A stretch of DNA of 24,058 nucleotides from a virus. The stretch is taken from positions 1 to 24,058 of IMG/VR virus record IMGVR_UViG_3300032265_000108. One strand, 5' to 3'. The notes under the pieces are model-generated. The model was not told the DNA's origin, searched no databases, and saw only the letters and a list, made by a program, of their open reading frames with translations. The position numbers and the translations under genes are program-made. This document shows, one piece after another, positions 16,372 to 24,058 of the stretch. Within the stretch, counting starts at the first letter, position 1. The number at the start of each line of letters is the position of its first letter.

Positions 16372-17895
16372 CTATGGTTTAGCGACAGTTGGTGTGTCAC
16401 TTAATGTTGTACTTGAACTTAATATGTTTCTTTCATCCCCAAAGAACGGAATGTTAACTGGTGGATTATAGAATTCATCTGGTGCCATGTAGTCTTCAGC
16501 GTCATATGGATCAATTCTAATTCTACCAAACGTATCAGATAGGTAGAAATAATCATTGGTTATAGGTTTATTTATCTGATTAAACGTGGCTTGTGAACGC
16601 CATTGTGCTAATACTTGTGAAGCCTGAACACCTGGGGTATAGGTATTTTGAATTTGATATTCACCAAATAAAGCTGTACCGGCTGGATGAAGATATGATT
16701 TAATTAAAGACTTATATTTTTCAAGCTTTTCATCCACTGTAATCAGGTAAGAATACTTCTGCCATCTATAACTATCTTGGATGAATATGTCATCATCAAG
16801 GAATCCATCATTGGAATTATAATGTCCTTGGTACTTTGCTACAGCACCAATATCAAATCTTATAACTAAATAATTTGGGTTTGATCCTTGCGAATTAATA
16901 GATTCTTGATAGAACTGTCTTAAAAATGTAGCAGCGTATGTAGGATCAGTATATTCCAAATCAGCATAATTTGGGCTTAGAATATAACCATAATCCACAT
17001 ACTCATCAATTTTAGTATCATTAGGAATAGAATAAAGCTGTGTACTATCTCGGGTTAAAGTAATTAATGAATTTGATGCTACTGTTCCGCTAGATTTTAA
17101 TAGATAAAAGTCAGTGTCATACCCATATCCAAAAGCAATAGTGGCAATATTAACAACACCACCGTTTGAGTCAACCTTTGTCACTTTTATTTTTTGTGTA
17201 ATTAATTCGCCTCTTGATATAGTTGTACCTTCAATAATATCTCCAAGCTTATAACCTACACCAGGTAATTCTACTGTATATTTTACAGTTGTAGGAATAA
17301 TAGATCCAGTTACACCAGCATAGGATAATGTGTATCCTATTTTTATATCGCCATAATAATTCTTGTTAATGAAGACTTCGTATAAGTTACCAGATACTTG
17401 TCTAATTCTATCAACAAATACTTTAATAATTACTTTTGGTCCTAGAATTGATATTCTATTTCCTACTAATTTAACTGCATCACCTGCTGATATCTCAACA
17501 AACAATGATACTTCTTGTTGCCATTTACCATCAGATACTTTAAGTACAGAATCCCATGGATATGAGATTTCAGCAACTTTTCCGTATAACAGTTTAAATA
17601 AGAATTTGTATGATGCTTCAACACCCTTTGAAACAAATAATTCTTTTATTTTTCTTAACAGTAATCTTTTATCAATATTTTCGTAATTATCACCAAAGAC
17701 ATCTAGTTCATTCTTAAAGAATTGAACAAATGAATCTAGTGTTTGATCTATATCTCTAATCTCAGTAACATTTCTTTTCTCATATTGATCTAGATATTCA
17801 TAGTACGCTTCAATAAAAGCAACAAATAAAGGATAGTCTTCCCTAGCAAATTCCGGGATTTGTTTAGATACTATAGACTTTAAATTAATTGTCAT
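16372..17895 (-). CDS. gp7: Baseplate wedge protein gp7-like (short form)
   Basis: 507 aa against about 1030 in T4. Residues 21-36 (YPLFVAFIEAYYEYLD) and 86-112 (LFVSKGVEASYKFLFKLLYG, then AEISYP) match the C-terminal third of T4 gp7, which has FEAFCEAYIQYLSDG and STKGIEASYKFLFKVLYNEE. The HPAG at 403-406 parallels T4 FVHPVGFG. So the protein corresponds to the C-terminal part of gp7 and lacks its large N-terminal domains. A GVGY near 212 and a GYGY near 256 recall the GxGY units of the gp8-like protein. gp7 bridges gp10, gp8 and gp6-gp25-gp53 in the wedge. The start overlaps the gp6 stop as TAATG, supporting coupled translation. Confidence 0.8.
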   Translation of the reverse strand: MTINLKSIVSKQIPEFAREDYPLFVAFIEAYYEYLDQYEKRNVTEIRDIDQTLDSFVQFFKNELDVFGDNYENIDKRLLLRKIKELFVSKGVEASYKFLFKLLYGKVAEISYPWDSVLKVSDGKWQQEVSLFVEISAGDAVKLVGNRISILGPKVIIKVFVDRIRQVSGNLYEVFINKNYYGDIKIGYTLSYAGVTGSIIPTTVKYTVELPGVGYKLGDIIEGTTISRGELITQKIKVTKVDSNGGVVNIATIAFGYGYDTDFYLLKSSGTVASNSLITLTRDSTQLYSIPNDTKIDEYVDYGYILSPNYADLEYTDPTYAATFLRQFYQESINSQGSNPNYLVIRFDIGAVAKYQGHYNSNDGFLDDDIFIQDSYRWQKYSYLITVDEKLEKYKSLIKSYLHPAGTALFGEYQIQNTYTPGVQASQVLAQWRSQATFNQINKPITNDYFYLSDTFGRIRIDPYDAEDYMAPDEFYNPPVNIPFFGDERNILSSSTTLSDTPTVAKP

Positions 17896-19742
17896 TAATT
17901 TCTACTTGAAGTGAATTGATAATTAGCACCACCAGCTGGATCACCAATTGTTAGTTTATCAAGTACCATAGATATATTAATATTTTCATCTGGGATAGTG
18001 ACTAATTGATTACGCACTGAAACAACATCGTTAGATTGTGGTTTAACAATTAGTTCAAAGATACCACCATTTGCTTGGTCAACACCAGTTATTTCTAACT
18101 CTGTTAATGTAACCGTTCCTGCTGTATAATCAATAGAACCAAATGTTTTATAATATGTCTTGTTATCAATATTATAGTAATACATTCTAACAACGCCCAT
18201 CTTATCACCCATCGGCATATCTTCAAGGAACATTAGTTTTTCTGGTTCACCTTGAATGTAAAATCCTGTAGATGTTAATGAATTTTCTGGAACACCTGAA
18301 TAATAGATAGGGTTTCCTAAATAGATTTTATAATTTTCATTTGTGTTATATTTTACTTCAATTTCTCTATGAAGTTTAATAGTTGTAATATTACTAATAA
18401 TAGAATCTTCGGTTGCATCTATTTGTGAAGATAGGTTTGAATGTCTAAATACACCACTAAATGAATTTAAATATGTAGTATTATAATTTTGAATAGTTTT
18501 AGTTACTAATGTTTTTAATTCAGATTCATTTTTTGATGTAAGTCTAGGATTATAATAAGCTGTAGTAGTAACTTCAAGATTAATATATTCTGGGTTTACA
18601 ATAACGGGTTGTATTGAAACAACGTTCTTTTGTTTTAGAATCTGATTTATAATAAAAGTCTTTTGGCTATCAGTTAATAGTGCTGTTGTAACAGGTTTAA
18701 TTGATAGATAAACTTTACCATAGACTGGAGGAACATTGTCTTCTCCACCCCAAGCGTTAACTGTTTCTGCTTCTGGGTATAATCTATATACTAACGCTTT
18801 ATAATCTTCAACTGTAACTGCTCTATTTTGTGCTGAATAAGCTCTAGGTGCATTATATCTAATTGAGTCAATAGTTTCAATATCAGAACCCCCAACAGCT
18901 GGAGTTAATGTAGTTACAGCAACTACACCGCCCAATATAGAAGAACCTGAGTAATTAAATACTCTTGCACCATTAGCAGCGGCTTTATTTGTAACTAAAT
19001 ATGATAGATTAACAATATTACCATTTAATAATGCTTTACCAATGACGCCATTACCAAATTGTAATTCATATAGTTGACCTTCTATTTCTTTAACAAAATA
19101 TACTTGTGATGTTCCACTAAGGTTTAATATCTCTTCTTGATTAACATACGTGTTAAATACTGAAGAAGATGCATTATCTTGTATTCTAACTTTAAGAGTA
19201 GATAGATCAACATCTGCGTTTGGAACAGTATATACCATTCCATCAGATACAGTGTATTTAAATGTTAATGGAGTACCTTGTTTAATTTGTACATTACTAA
19301 ATGTATATTTAGAATTTAGTAATTGTGTTTCAATAGCTTCTAAATTATAAAATACGTACTGTGAGCCATCAATAGTTGTTGTAAATTGACTTAGTGCAGG
19401 TAATGTCAATAAAGCTGGACTAGAACTTGTACTAGATACAACTATATTAACTGTTGCTGTTGCACATGATGCTGTATGTGGAATATACCCAATTTCTTTA
19501 GCTCTTGAAACGACTGAGGATCGTTTGCTGGCGGAATCCAAAAAGGATTCATTGACAGCTAAGTTTGTATATAGAGCGTTGTAATGGGTATTATATGCAA
19601 GTAAGTCTAAAAGTATGGAAAGTCCAGCTCCTTCAAAGTCATAATCCTTAAAGGTATCTTGACTTTGTAAGAATGTTTTTAGATTGGTCTTAATTGCATC
19701 AAAATCCAATTCAGCAGTAGTTATATTTTTGTTTGCAGCCAT
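17895..19742 (-). CDS. gp6: Baseplate wedge protein gp6
   Basis: 615 aa, close to the 660 of T4 gp6. The N-terminus has the family block DYDFEGAGLSILLDLLAYNT (34-53) followed by NALYTNLAVNESFLDSASKR (55-74) and EIGYIP. The centre carries the baseplate-J-type segment GGSDIETIDSIRYNAPRAYS (284-303), then VTVEDYKALVYRLYPEA and VYGKVYLSIKP (340-350). gp6 forms the continuous ring that ties the wedges together around the hub. Its start overlaps the gp25 stop, and its stop overlaps the gp7-like start (both TAATG), which supports stoichiometric co-translation of the three wedge proteins. Confidence is high because of the multiple motifs and the gene order. Confidence 0.93.
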   Translation of the reverse strand: MAANKNITTAELDFDAIKTNLKTFLQSQDTFKDYDFEGAGLSILLDLLAYNTHYNALYTNLAVNESFLDSASKRSSVVSRAKEIGYIPHTASCATATVNIVVSSTSSSPALLTLPALSQFTTTIDGSQYVFYNLEAIETQLLNSKYTFSNVQIKQGTPLTFKYTVSDGMVYTVPNADVDLSTLKVRIQDNASSSVFNTYVNQEEILNLSGTSQVYFVKEIEGQLYELQFGNGVIGKALLNGNIVNLSYLVTNKAAANGARVFNYSGSSILGGVVAVTTLTPAVGGSDIETIDSIRYNAPRAYSAQNRAVTVEDYKALVYRLYPEAETVNAWGGEDNVPPVYGKVYLSIKPVTTALLTDSQKTFIINQILKQKNVVSIQPVIVNPEYINLEVTTTAYYNPRLTSKNESELKTLVTKTIQNYNTTYLNSFSGVFRHSNLSSQIDATEDSIISNITTIKLHREIEVKYNTNENYKIYLGNPIYYSGVPENSLTSTGFYIQGEPEKLMFLEDMPMGDKMGVVRMYYYNIDNKTYYKTFGSIDYTAGTVTLTELEITGVDQANGGIFELIVKPQSNDVVSVRNQLVTIPDENINISMVLDKLTIGDPAGGANYQFTSSRN

Positions 19743-20134
19743 TAGCGTGTTCTCGTTAAAATAAGGTCGACAACCTGTGGTTTAGTCGTGTTTACAATTG
19801 TAAACTGTATTGAAACATATACTTCATTATTATCTGGTGAAACTGTCACTAGTACGTCATCTAATCTTACTCGAGGTTCAAATCCAATAATGGTATCAGT
19901 AATTGCTCTCTTTAGCATAATGTTTAATAAAGGAGTTGCTGGTTCAAACAGTAATCCCCTAATTTGAGATCCAATCTCTGAATGGAATGGTCTCTCATAA
20001 TTCTGTGTTAGTACTAAATTCTTTACGGAAGCTTTAATAGCATCCTCATCAAACTTACGAACGACATCCTTTGTTACTGGATGTTTAGTAAAGTTTAAAT
20101 CTAAATCTGAAAATGTTCTAGTATTTCTGGCCAT
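19742..20134 (-). CDS. gp25: Baseplate wedge protein gp25
   Basis: 130 aa, near the 132 of T4. The family signature QNYERPFHSEIGSQIRGLLF (44-63) followed by EP is intact, as is the C-terminal strand NNEVYVSIQFTIVNT. gp25 is the lysozyme-fold-named but non-enzymatic GPW/gp25 protein that seeds sheath assembly from the baseplate. There is no good Shine-Dalgarno near the ATG (only AGGGA at a long spacing). Instead TATAAATA ends four bases before it. Order PAAR-gp25-gp6-gp7 is the usual one in T4-like cyanophages. Confidence 0.93.
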   Translation of the reverse strand: MARNTRTFSDLDLNFTKHPVTKDVVRKFDEDAIKASVKNLVLTQNYERPFHSEIGSQIRGLLFEPATPLLNIMLKRAITDTIIGFEPRVRLDDVLVTVSPDNNEVYVSIQFTIVNTTKPQVVDLILTRTR

Positions 20135-20138
20135 CTAT

Positions 20139-20146
20139 TATTTATA
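20139..20146 (-). promoter_or_regulatory. TATAAATA late promoter element abutting the gp25 start
   Basis: Exact octamer on the minus strand within the 15-base gap between PAAR and gp25, in the context TATAAATAATAGATG. Only four bases separate it from the ATG, so initiation at the T4-typical distance would fall on the start codon. The same TATAAATAATA eleven-mer occurs at 3784-3794 and 1660-1670. Confidence 0.5.
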
Positions 20147-20149
20147 TCC

Positions 20150-20434
20150 CTATCCAAAGAATACGCTAGGTGATCCTTGAGCTGATACGGATCCACATGT
20201 TATTGGATCTCCTATTCTAACTGCAGCTTTACCATTAATAAACACTTTAGATGAACCCTCTTCAGCTATACCATCATGACATATAATAGTACAGCAATGA
20301 GTTACCCAGTGGTCACCTTTTCTATGTGCACCTAACCCATTAATAAACACGTTATTACTGGCTTCGTCATTAACTCTAGGTGGAAAACATCCATGGCCTG
20401 AGCAAATATCTCCTAATCTTGTAGCAGCTGCCAT
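20150..20434 (-). CDS. PAAR-motif baseplate spike tip protein (gp5.4-like)
   Basis: 94 aa. The ATG at 20432-20434 overlaps the upstream stop as TAATG, so I chose it over a longer frame that would start inside the glycine-rich gene. The sequence begins MAAATRLGDICSGHGCFPPR and has the usual two-part repeat: VFINGLGAHRKGDHWVTHC, then VFINGKAAVRIGDP and a terminal GSPSVFFG. Cysteines and histidines (C11, H14, C16, H42, H46, C47, C48, C52, H53) include the likely metal ligands of the tip. PAAR proteins sharpen the gp5-type central spike that pierces the cell envelope. The gene sits immediately before gp25. Confidence 0.92.
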   Translation of the reverse strand: MAAATRLGDICSGHGCFPPRVNDEASNNVFINGLGAHRKGDHWVTHCCTIICHDGIAEEGSSKVFINGKAAVRIGDPITCGSVSAQGSPSVFFG

Positions 20435-21423
20435 TATGCAACCGATCCATATACTGTACCTGTTGCACCCCATGTTACTGAATTTGCGTTTAGTGTAATA
20501 GCTCGGCCGCCAGTGCCGGCAGTTGCTGTAGCCGGCGTGCCAACGCCTCCGGCCGCTCCCCATCCGCCGCCTCCACCACCTGAAACCGGTCCACTTCCAG
20601 TTCCTCCAGTTCCACTAGCAGAGCCACCACCACCACCCTGAACACTAGTAGATAAAGTAGGTATTTTGCGTGCCGCTCCTCCACCACCGGCGCCGCCACC
20701 AAAGCCAGATACTTTTAGACATGTTCCCAATCCAGCTCCAACAGGGCCGCCTCCTGCACCGCCAGCACCAGGAAGAATTCTTCCACCGCCACCACCACCT
20801 ATAGTATTCAATGCACCACTTGCACCAGCCACACTAATAGCCCCTCCTGCACCGCCACTTGCACAACATCCACCTTTACCGCCTCCTGCACCACCACCAC
20901 CACCTGCCCCAGCAGAGCCACCAGCGCCACCACCGCCAGCAATATAAGAGTTATTAGTGATAGTAACTGGTTTAGCTATATTAATAGCAGGCTGTCCGGC
21001 AGTAGCACCACCACCATATCCACCTTGACCCATTATGAATCCATTATTTACTACCGCTACTGTACCTGTGAATCCTGCAGGAATATTCATTCCATAAACA
21101 GTAGCGCCAGTAGCACCATCAGCATAAATATAGACACCTGGAGATATTGTAACTGTTGCTGGACCAGTTCCAGGATAAGCTGGACTAGCGACTGTTGTCG
21201 CCCATGTTAATAGATTTAAATTAGCCTGTGGTGTTGAAATCGTACCAGTCCAGGCATTAGACTTACCATAACCATCTGCAGCAAGCCTTATAGCTCCAGT
21301 AGGAACACCATAAAGTGTTCTTACACCCGTAGCACCAAGTGATATCTGTGCAGTTGCAGTAAGGCCAAGTTCAACGTTGACGCTACCACCTAACCTAATT
21401 GATCCTGATGCTGGTAATGCCAT
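20434..21423 (-). CDS. Glycine-rich tail-tip/adhesin-like protein, copy A
   Basis: 329 aa. Residues 1-55 (MALPASGSIRLGGSVNVELG, TAQISLGATGVRTLYGVPTG, AIRLAADGYGKS) are a phage tip N-terminus almost identical to copy B upstream. Residues 56-124 form a variable beta region. Two NNGxIxGxGG-like motifs (126-134, 157-165) introduce about 130 residues of glycine runs, with CC in KGGCCASGG and a further Cys in GTCLKVSG, unusual for such sheets. The end (GGWGAAGG... NSVTWGATGTVYGSV) is of the type found in receptor-binding phage proteins. A polyglycine-II adhesin fold is inferred. The gene overlaps both neighbours by one base (TAATG), so it is in a coupled chain with the PAAR tip. Confidence 0.82.
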   Translation of the reverse strand: MALPASGSIRLGGSVNVELGLTATAQISLGATGVRTLYGVPTGAIRLAADGYGKSNAWTGTISTPQANLNLLTWATTVASPAYPGTGPATVTISPGVYIYADGATGATVYGMNIPAGFTGTVAVVNNGFIMGQGGYGGGATAGQPAINIAKPVTITNNSYIAGGGGAGGSAGAGGGGGAGGGKGGCCASGGAGGAISVAGASGALNTIGGGGGGRILPGAGGAGGGPVGAGLGTCLKVSGFGGGAGGGGAARKIPTLSTSVQGGGGGSASGTGGTGSGPVSGGGGGGWGAAGGVGTPATATAGTGGRAITLNANSVTWGATGTVYGSVA

Positions 21424-21611
21424 TATGCTATTCTATATTGTGTCGATGTATTGTCATCGTTTTGTATTAATACTGTTATACCAAACAAATCTGTATCATA
21501 AGTTGGATATAATGTAATAAATTCCGTTTGACGTGCTTGCGCCTTCTCTAATGTATCATAGAATTCAGGCATTCCATTTTCTTGATTGTATATTACGTAT
21601 TGTGTACTCAT
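21423..21611 (-). CDS. Small unassigned protein between two adhesin-like paralogues
   Basis: 62 aa, MSTQYVIYNQENGMPEFYDT followed by LEKAQARQTEFITLYP and a beta-like C-terminus ending STQYRIA. It shares one base with each neighbour (TAATG on both sides), so it is a real coupled gene although short. It has no signal peptide or membrane segment and no family that I recognise. Its lodging between the two glycine-rich paralogues suggests an assembly or capping partner for them; this is a guess from position. Confidence 0.7.
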   Translation of the reverse strand: MSTQYVIYNQENGMPEFYDTLEKAQARQTEFITLYPTYDTDLFGITVLIQNDDNTSTQYRIA

Positions 21612-22579
21612 TAACTAACTACTCCATAAATTGTGCCTGTTGTTATATATGTTACCGTATATGTATTAAGTGCTATGGCTTTACCGCCTGCTCCACCAGT
21701 TGCAACGTTTGATTGTTGAATAGCATCACCACCTTTAGCACCCCATCCACCTCCACCTGATGAAGCACTATTGGTTACATCGCCTGTAGCACTATTTCCC
21801 GTATTGCCAGCTGAACCTCCACTGCTTGAAACGTTAGCATTACCACCACCGCCGCCTGCTCCACCACCAGATCCTACTGCTCCACCAGCTCCGCCAACAC
21901 CTGGCATTATTCGACCACCCCCACCACCAGCTGTTACTGTGCCGGTTCCTCCAATTTGCCCTGGACCACCGCCACTACCACCAATTCTTGAACTACCTTC
22001 ATTTCCAGCCTTAGCACCTCCGGCTCCTCCGCCGCCAGTGCCTCTTACACCAACGTTTGATCCACCACCTCCACCACCACCGATGTAACTATTATTAGTT
22101 AGAAAAATATTATATCCTAAACTTATAGCAGGACCTCCTGGTAATCCTGGATTTACAGTGCCGCTTGATACATCAGCGCTTGCTCCACCCATACCCATAA
22201 TATAACCATTATTCACTAAAGTAATTTTATCACCAGTAGTTGCACCAGTAATAGTTAATGCAGGAGTACCTGTAGATGTGGAGTATAAGTATATTCCTGA
22301 ATTAACAGTAATAGTTAAATCAGACTTACCAGCAACATACCCACTCAATGATGATACAGTAATAGTAGTCTGTGTTGTGTTTGCAGAGAACACAGAACTT
22401 AGTGCAGCCCTATTAGCCTTACTATATCCATCAGCTGCTAACCTAATAGCTCCAGATGCAACATTATAAAGAGTTCTTACACCTGTAGCACCAAGTGATA
22501 TCTGTGCAGTTGCGCTTAACCCTAATTCAACATTAACATTAGAGCCTAAACTTATTTTACCTGATGATGGTAATGCCAT
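21611..22579 (-). CDS. Glycine-rich tail-tip/adhesin-like protein, copy B
   Basis: 322 aa, a paralogue of the gene at 20434-21423. Residues 1-55 (MALPSSGKISLGSNVNVELG, TAQISLGATGVRTLYNVASG) match copy A in all but a few positions. In the DNA, 22473-22513 and 21317-21357 differ at one base in 41. Residues 56-120 are diverged, then NNGYIMGMGG (123-132) and NNSYIGGGGGGG (162-173) open the glycine-rich domain. The end (GGWGAKGG... YTVTYITTGTIYGVVS) is parallel to copy A. It lacks the cysteines of copy A. The likely role is receptor contact at the tail tip or baseplate. Its start follows the stop of the 71-aa gene as TAAtATG without its own clear ribosome site. Confidence 0.82.
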   Translation of the reverse strand: MALPSSGKISLGSNVNVELGLSATAQISLGATGVRTLYNVASGAIRLAADGYSKANRAALSSVFSANTTQTTITVSSLSGYVAGKSDLTITVNSGIYLYSTSTGTPALTITGATTGDKITLVNNGYIMGMGGASADVSSGTVNPGLPGGPAISLGYNIFLTNNSYIGGGGGGGSNVGVRGTGGGGAGGAKAGNEGSSRIGGSGGGPGQIGGTGTVTAGGGGGRIMPGVGGAGGAVGSGGGAGGGGGNANVSSSGGSAGNTGNSATGDVTNSASSGGGGWGAKGGDAIQQSNVATGGAGGKAIALNTYTVTYITTGTIYGVVS

Positions 22580-22580
22580 A

Positions 22581-22796
22581 TTATGGTGTAGGTAATAGGT
22601 CTGGTGTAGCTTCAGGAATGGCTATAAATGAACCATTACTTTCATTATACCAGAATTTATCTGCAATAATATTATCATTGCAATCTACCCAATAAAGAGC
22701 AGGAGCAACTTCAAATATTCCTGAAGTCTCTACTACTTGAGCTACTCTATAACCTGATTCTCTAGGTTCAACTGTTGAAATTAATGCTTTTTTCAT
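22581..22796 (-). CDS. Small unassigned phage protein
   Basis: 71 aa, starting MKKALISTVEPRESGYRVAQ, with AAGGAT seven bases before the ATG. The core VVETSGIFEVAPALYWVDCN, followed by DKFWYNESNGSFIAIPE, is of a type I associate with T4-like marine phage structural clusters, but no function is known to me. It has no membrane segment, and a single cysteine. It lies between a collagen-like fibre and the glycine-rich adhesin-like pair and is coupled to the latter (TAAtATG). Confidence 0.75.
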   Translation of the reverse strand: MKKALISTVEPRESGYRVAQVVETSGIFEVAPALYWVDCNDNIIADKFWYNESNGSFIAIPEATPDLLPTP

Positions 22797-22803
22797 ATTA
22801 TCC

Positions 22804-24058
22804 TTATGCGTATTGATATACGACTATAATCCCGTTTCCGCCAGCGCCACCAGTAGAAGTTCCAGCATAACCACCACCTCCGCCTCCACCTGAACTGCCT
22901 GCTGTAGGAGAAATACTTTGTGCTCCACCACGACCACCTCCTGCTCCAAGATAACCTGCGCCTCCAGCTCCACCGCCAGTAGTAGCATAAAAACCACCGC
23001 CTGATGCAGAACCACCTGATCCTGTTAAGTTTATATCACCACCTGTACCAACTCCGCCTTCTCCACCTCTGCCACCACCAGCTGTACCTTCTGTACCGCC
23101 AGTAGCACTTAAAAATCCACCAAATGATGAAGTACCAGCTGCTGATCCTACAATAACTAATTCATTGTCTGCTATTTCTGATGCTAATAGTCTTCTTACT
23201 GAATGTCCTCCAGCACCGCCACCGCCACCACCATAGTAAGCACTGCCGCTTATAAGGCCATCACCGCCCTTACCGCCGCCACCTACTACATGGACAACAA
23301 TATATGTTGGCTCATAATCTAATTTATTAAATCCAGTTGAACCTGGAACTGTGTATGTTGTAATTGTTATTAAAGATCCAGCTGCTCTAGCGCTAGGAAC
23401 TCCACTAGCACCTTGTGGGCCCGTAGCTCCACCGGGACCTTGAATACCACGAACCCCTGTAGCTCCTGTAGATCCAATACCTGAAGCACCTTGTGTACCT
23501 GTAGCACCGCTTGCTCCACTAGCACCGCTTGCGCCTTGATAACCTGACGCGCCTATTGGACCAGTACTTCCTGTAGCACCAATATAACCTGTAGCCCCTG
23601 TTGCTCCCGTATAACCTGATGCACCTTGTGTACCTGTAGCTCCAGTATAACCAGTAGCACCGCTTGCTCCACTTGCTCCTGAAGCACCATCTATACCAGT
23701 TGCTCCCGCATAACCTGTTGCGCCTGAAGACCCCGTAATACCTTGAATACCTTGTATACCCTGGATACCTTGTGGGCCGGTTGCGCCAGCATCTCCTGTA
23801 AGACCTGATGCTCCTTGAATACCGCTAGCACCTGATGCGCCTGTTGCACCAGTATATCCTGTTGCACCAGTATATCCTGTAGCTCCTTGTGGACCTGTAG
23901 CTCCTGAAGCACCGTCAAAACCTGTAGCACCTGAAGCTCCGCTTGCACCTTTAACACCTGTTGCTCCTTGTACACCACTAGCGCCTGACGCACCTTGTAA
24001 GCCTGAAGCACCCTGTAAACCTGAAGCTCCAATAGGACCTGTAGAACCTGTAGCACCT
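22804..24058 (-). CDS. Collagen-like protein with glycine-rich C-terminal domain (5' end outside window)
   Basis: The frame is open from the right edge to TAA at 22804-22806 (417 complete sense codons in view); the start lies outside. From 24057 to about 23401 there are roughly 73 Gly-X-Y triplets ([15 protein letters not shown]), including [12 protein letters not shown] junction ([20 protein letters not shown]) leads to a beta segment [20 protein letters not shown], then ALYNVL-free glycine-rich material with [20 protein letters not shown] in the middle and the terminus [12 protein letters not shown]. That last layout (VVHVVGGGG ... [11 protein letters not shown]) is the glycine-rich domain at the tip of many phage fibres. 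The molecule thus joins a collagen-like shaft to a glycine-rich head. A receptor-binding fibre is the likely role. Confidence 0.83.
   Translation of the reverse strand, partial: GATGSTGPIGASGLQGASGLQGASGASGVQGATGVKGASGASGATGFDGASGATGPQGATGYTGATGYTGATGASGASGIQGASGLTGDAGATGPQGIQGIQGIQGITGSSGATGYAGATGIDGASGASGASGATGYTGATGTQGASGYTGATGATGYIGATGSTGPIGASGYQGASGASGASGATGTQGASGIGSTGATGVRGIQGPGGATGPQGASGVPSARAAGSLITITTYTVPGSTGFNKLDYEPTYIVVHVVGGGGKGGDGLISGSAYYGGGGGGAGGHSVRRLLASEIADNELVIVGSAAGTSSFGGFLSATGGTEGTAGGGRGGEGGVGTGGDINLTGSGGSASGGGFYATTGGGAGGAGYLGAGGGRGGAQSISPTAGSSGGGGGGGYAGTSTGGAGGNGIIVVYQYA
23401..24057 (-). repeat. Collagen-like coding repeat array at right edge
   Basis: About 73 in-frame Gly-X-Y triplets; the array continues to the window edge. 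Codons and triplet types overlap strongly with the arrays at 1-762 and 1045-1488, giving repeated DNA such as GGTGCTTCAGG and GCAACAGGT at both ends of the window. Confidence 0.88.

Noticed and set aside
20150-20563. Longer 137-aa version of the PAAR gene
   Set aside because: The extra N-terminus (MGSGRRRWHAGY...) is an out-of-frame reading of the glycine-rich gene; the TAATG start at 20434 fits better.
20434-23100. Several Chi-like octamers (GCTGGTGG) on the minus strand
   Set aside because: They encode Ala-Gly-Gly in glycine-rich genes, so they are expected from amino-acid content alone.
20434-24058. Higher local GC as a sign of recent transfer
   Set aside because: The rise follows the Gly/Ala-rich protein composition in every glycine-rich and collagen-like gene, so it is not evidence of foreign origin.

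Overview
The window is part of the late structural gene cluster of a T4-like myovirus. It is AT-rich outside the glycine-rich genes, and every supported gene lies on the minus strand, so transcription runs from high to low coordinates. The combination of PAAR spike tip, gp25, gp6, a short gp7-like protein, an enlarged gp8-like protein, a giant DUF4815-type protein and several collagen-like or glycine-rich fibre genes fits marine or freshwater T4-like phages of the cyanophage/pelagiphage type. The host cannot be fixed from this sequence. No tRNA, integrase, transposase, CRISPR array or host gene was seen, and there is no gene-free stretch longer than about 100 bases.

Layout in order of transcription. 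(1) 24058-20434: a collagen-like protein with a glycine-rich C-terminal domain (5' end outside the window), a 71-aa protein of unknown role, and two paralogous glycine-rich tail-tip or adhesin-like proteins separated by a 62-aa protein. (2) 20434-12853: the baseplate block, made of PAAR tip, gp25, gp6, gp7-like, an unnamed virion protein and gp8-like. From the 71-aa gene to gp7 most junctions are TAATG or TAAtATG, which suggests translational coupling. (3) 12824-7415: a 1733-aa DUF4815-like structural protein, where T4 has genes 9-12, followed by a 68-aa coiled-coil protein. (4) 7434-1: a fibre block with two paralogous tail fibres, a glycine-rich adhesin-like protein, two small conserved-looking proteins of unknown role, a BppU-N-like protein and two collagen-like fibres. 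The last of these starts with GTG and runs off the left edge.

The baseplate genes build the wedge and spike. The flanking fibre genes probably supply interchangeable host-contact proteins, which share N-terminal docking segments within families and long GASGATG-type repeats between families. Four exact copies of the T4 late promoter element TATAAATA were found on the coding strand, all at gene boundaries. Two of them lie only 4-5 bases from a start codon.

Nothing here is a clearly new system. The most unusual points are the mosaic construction of the gp8-like protein and its neighbour, which share an inserted module, the start-codon-adjacent late promoters, the histidine-marked super-repeats of one fibre, and the homologous collagen DNA on both sides of the baseplate genes.
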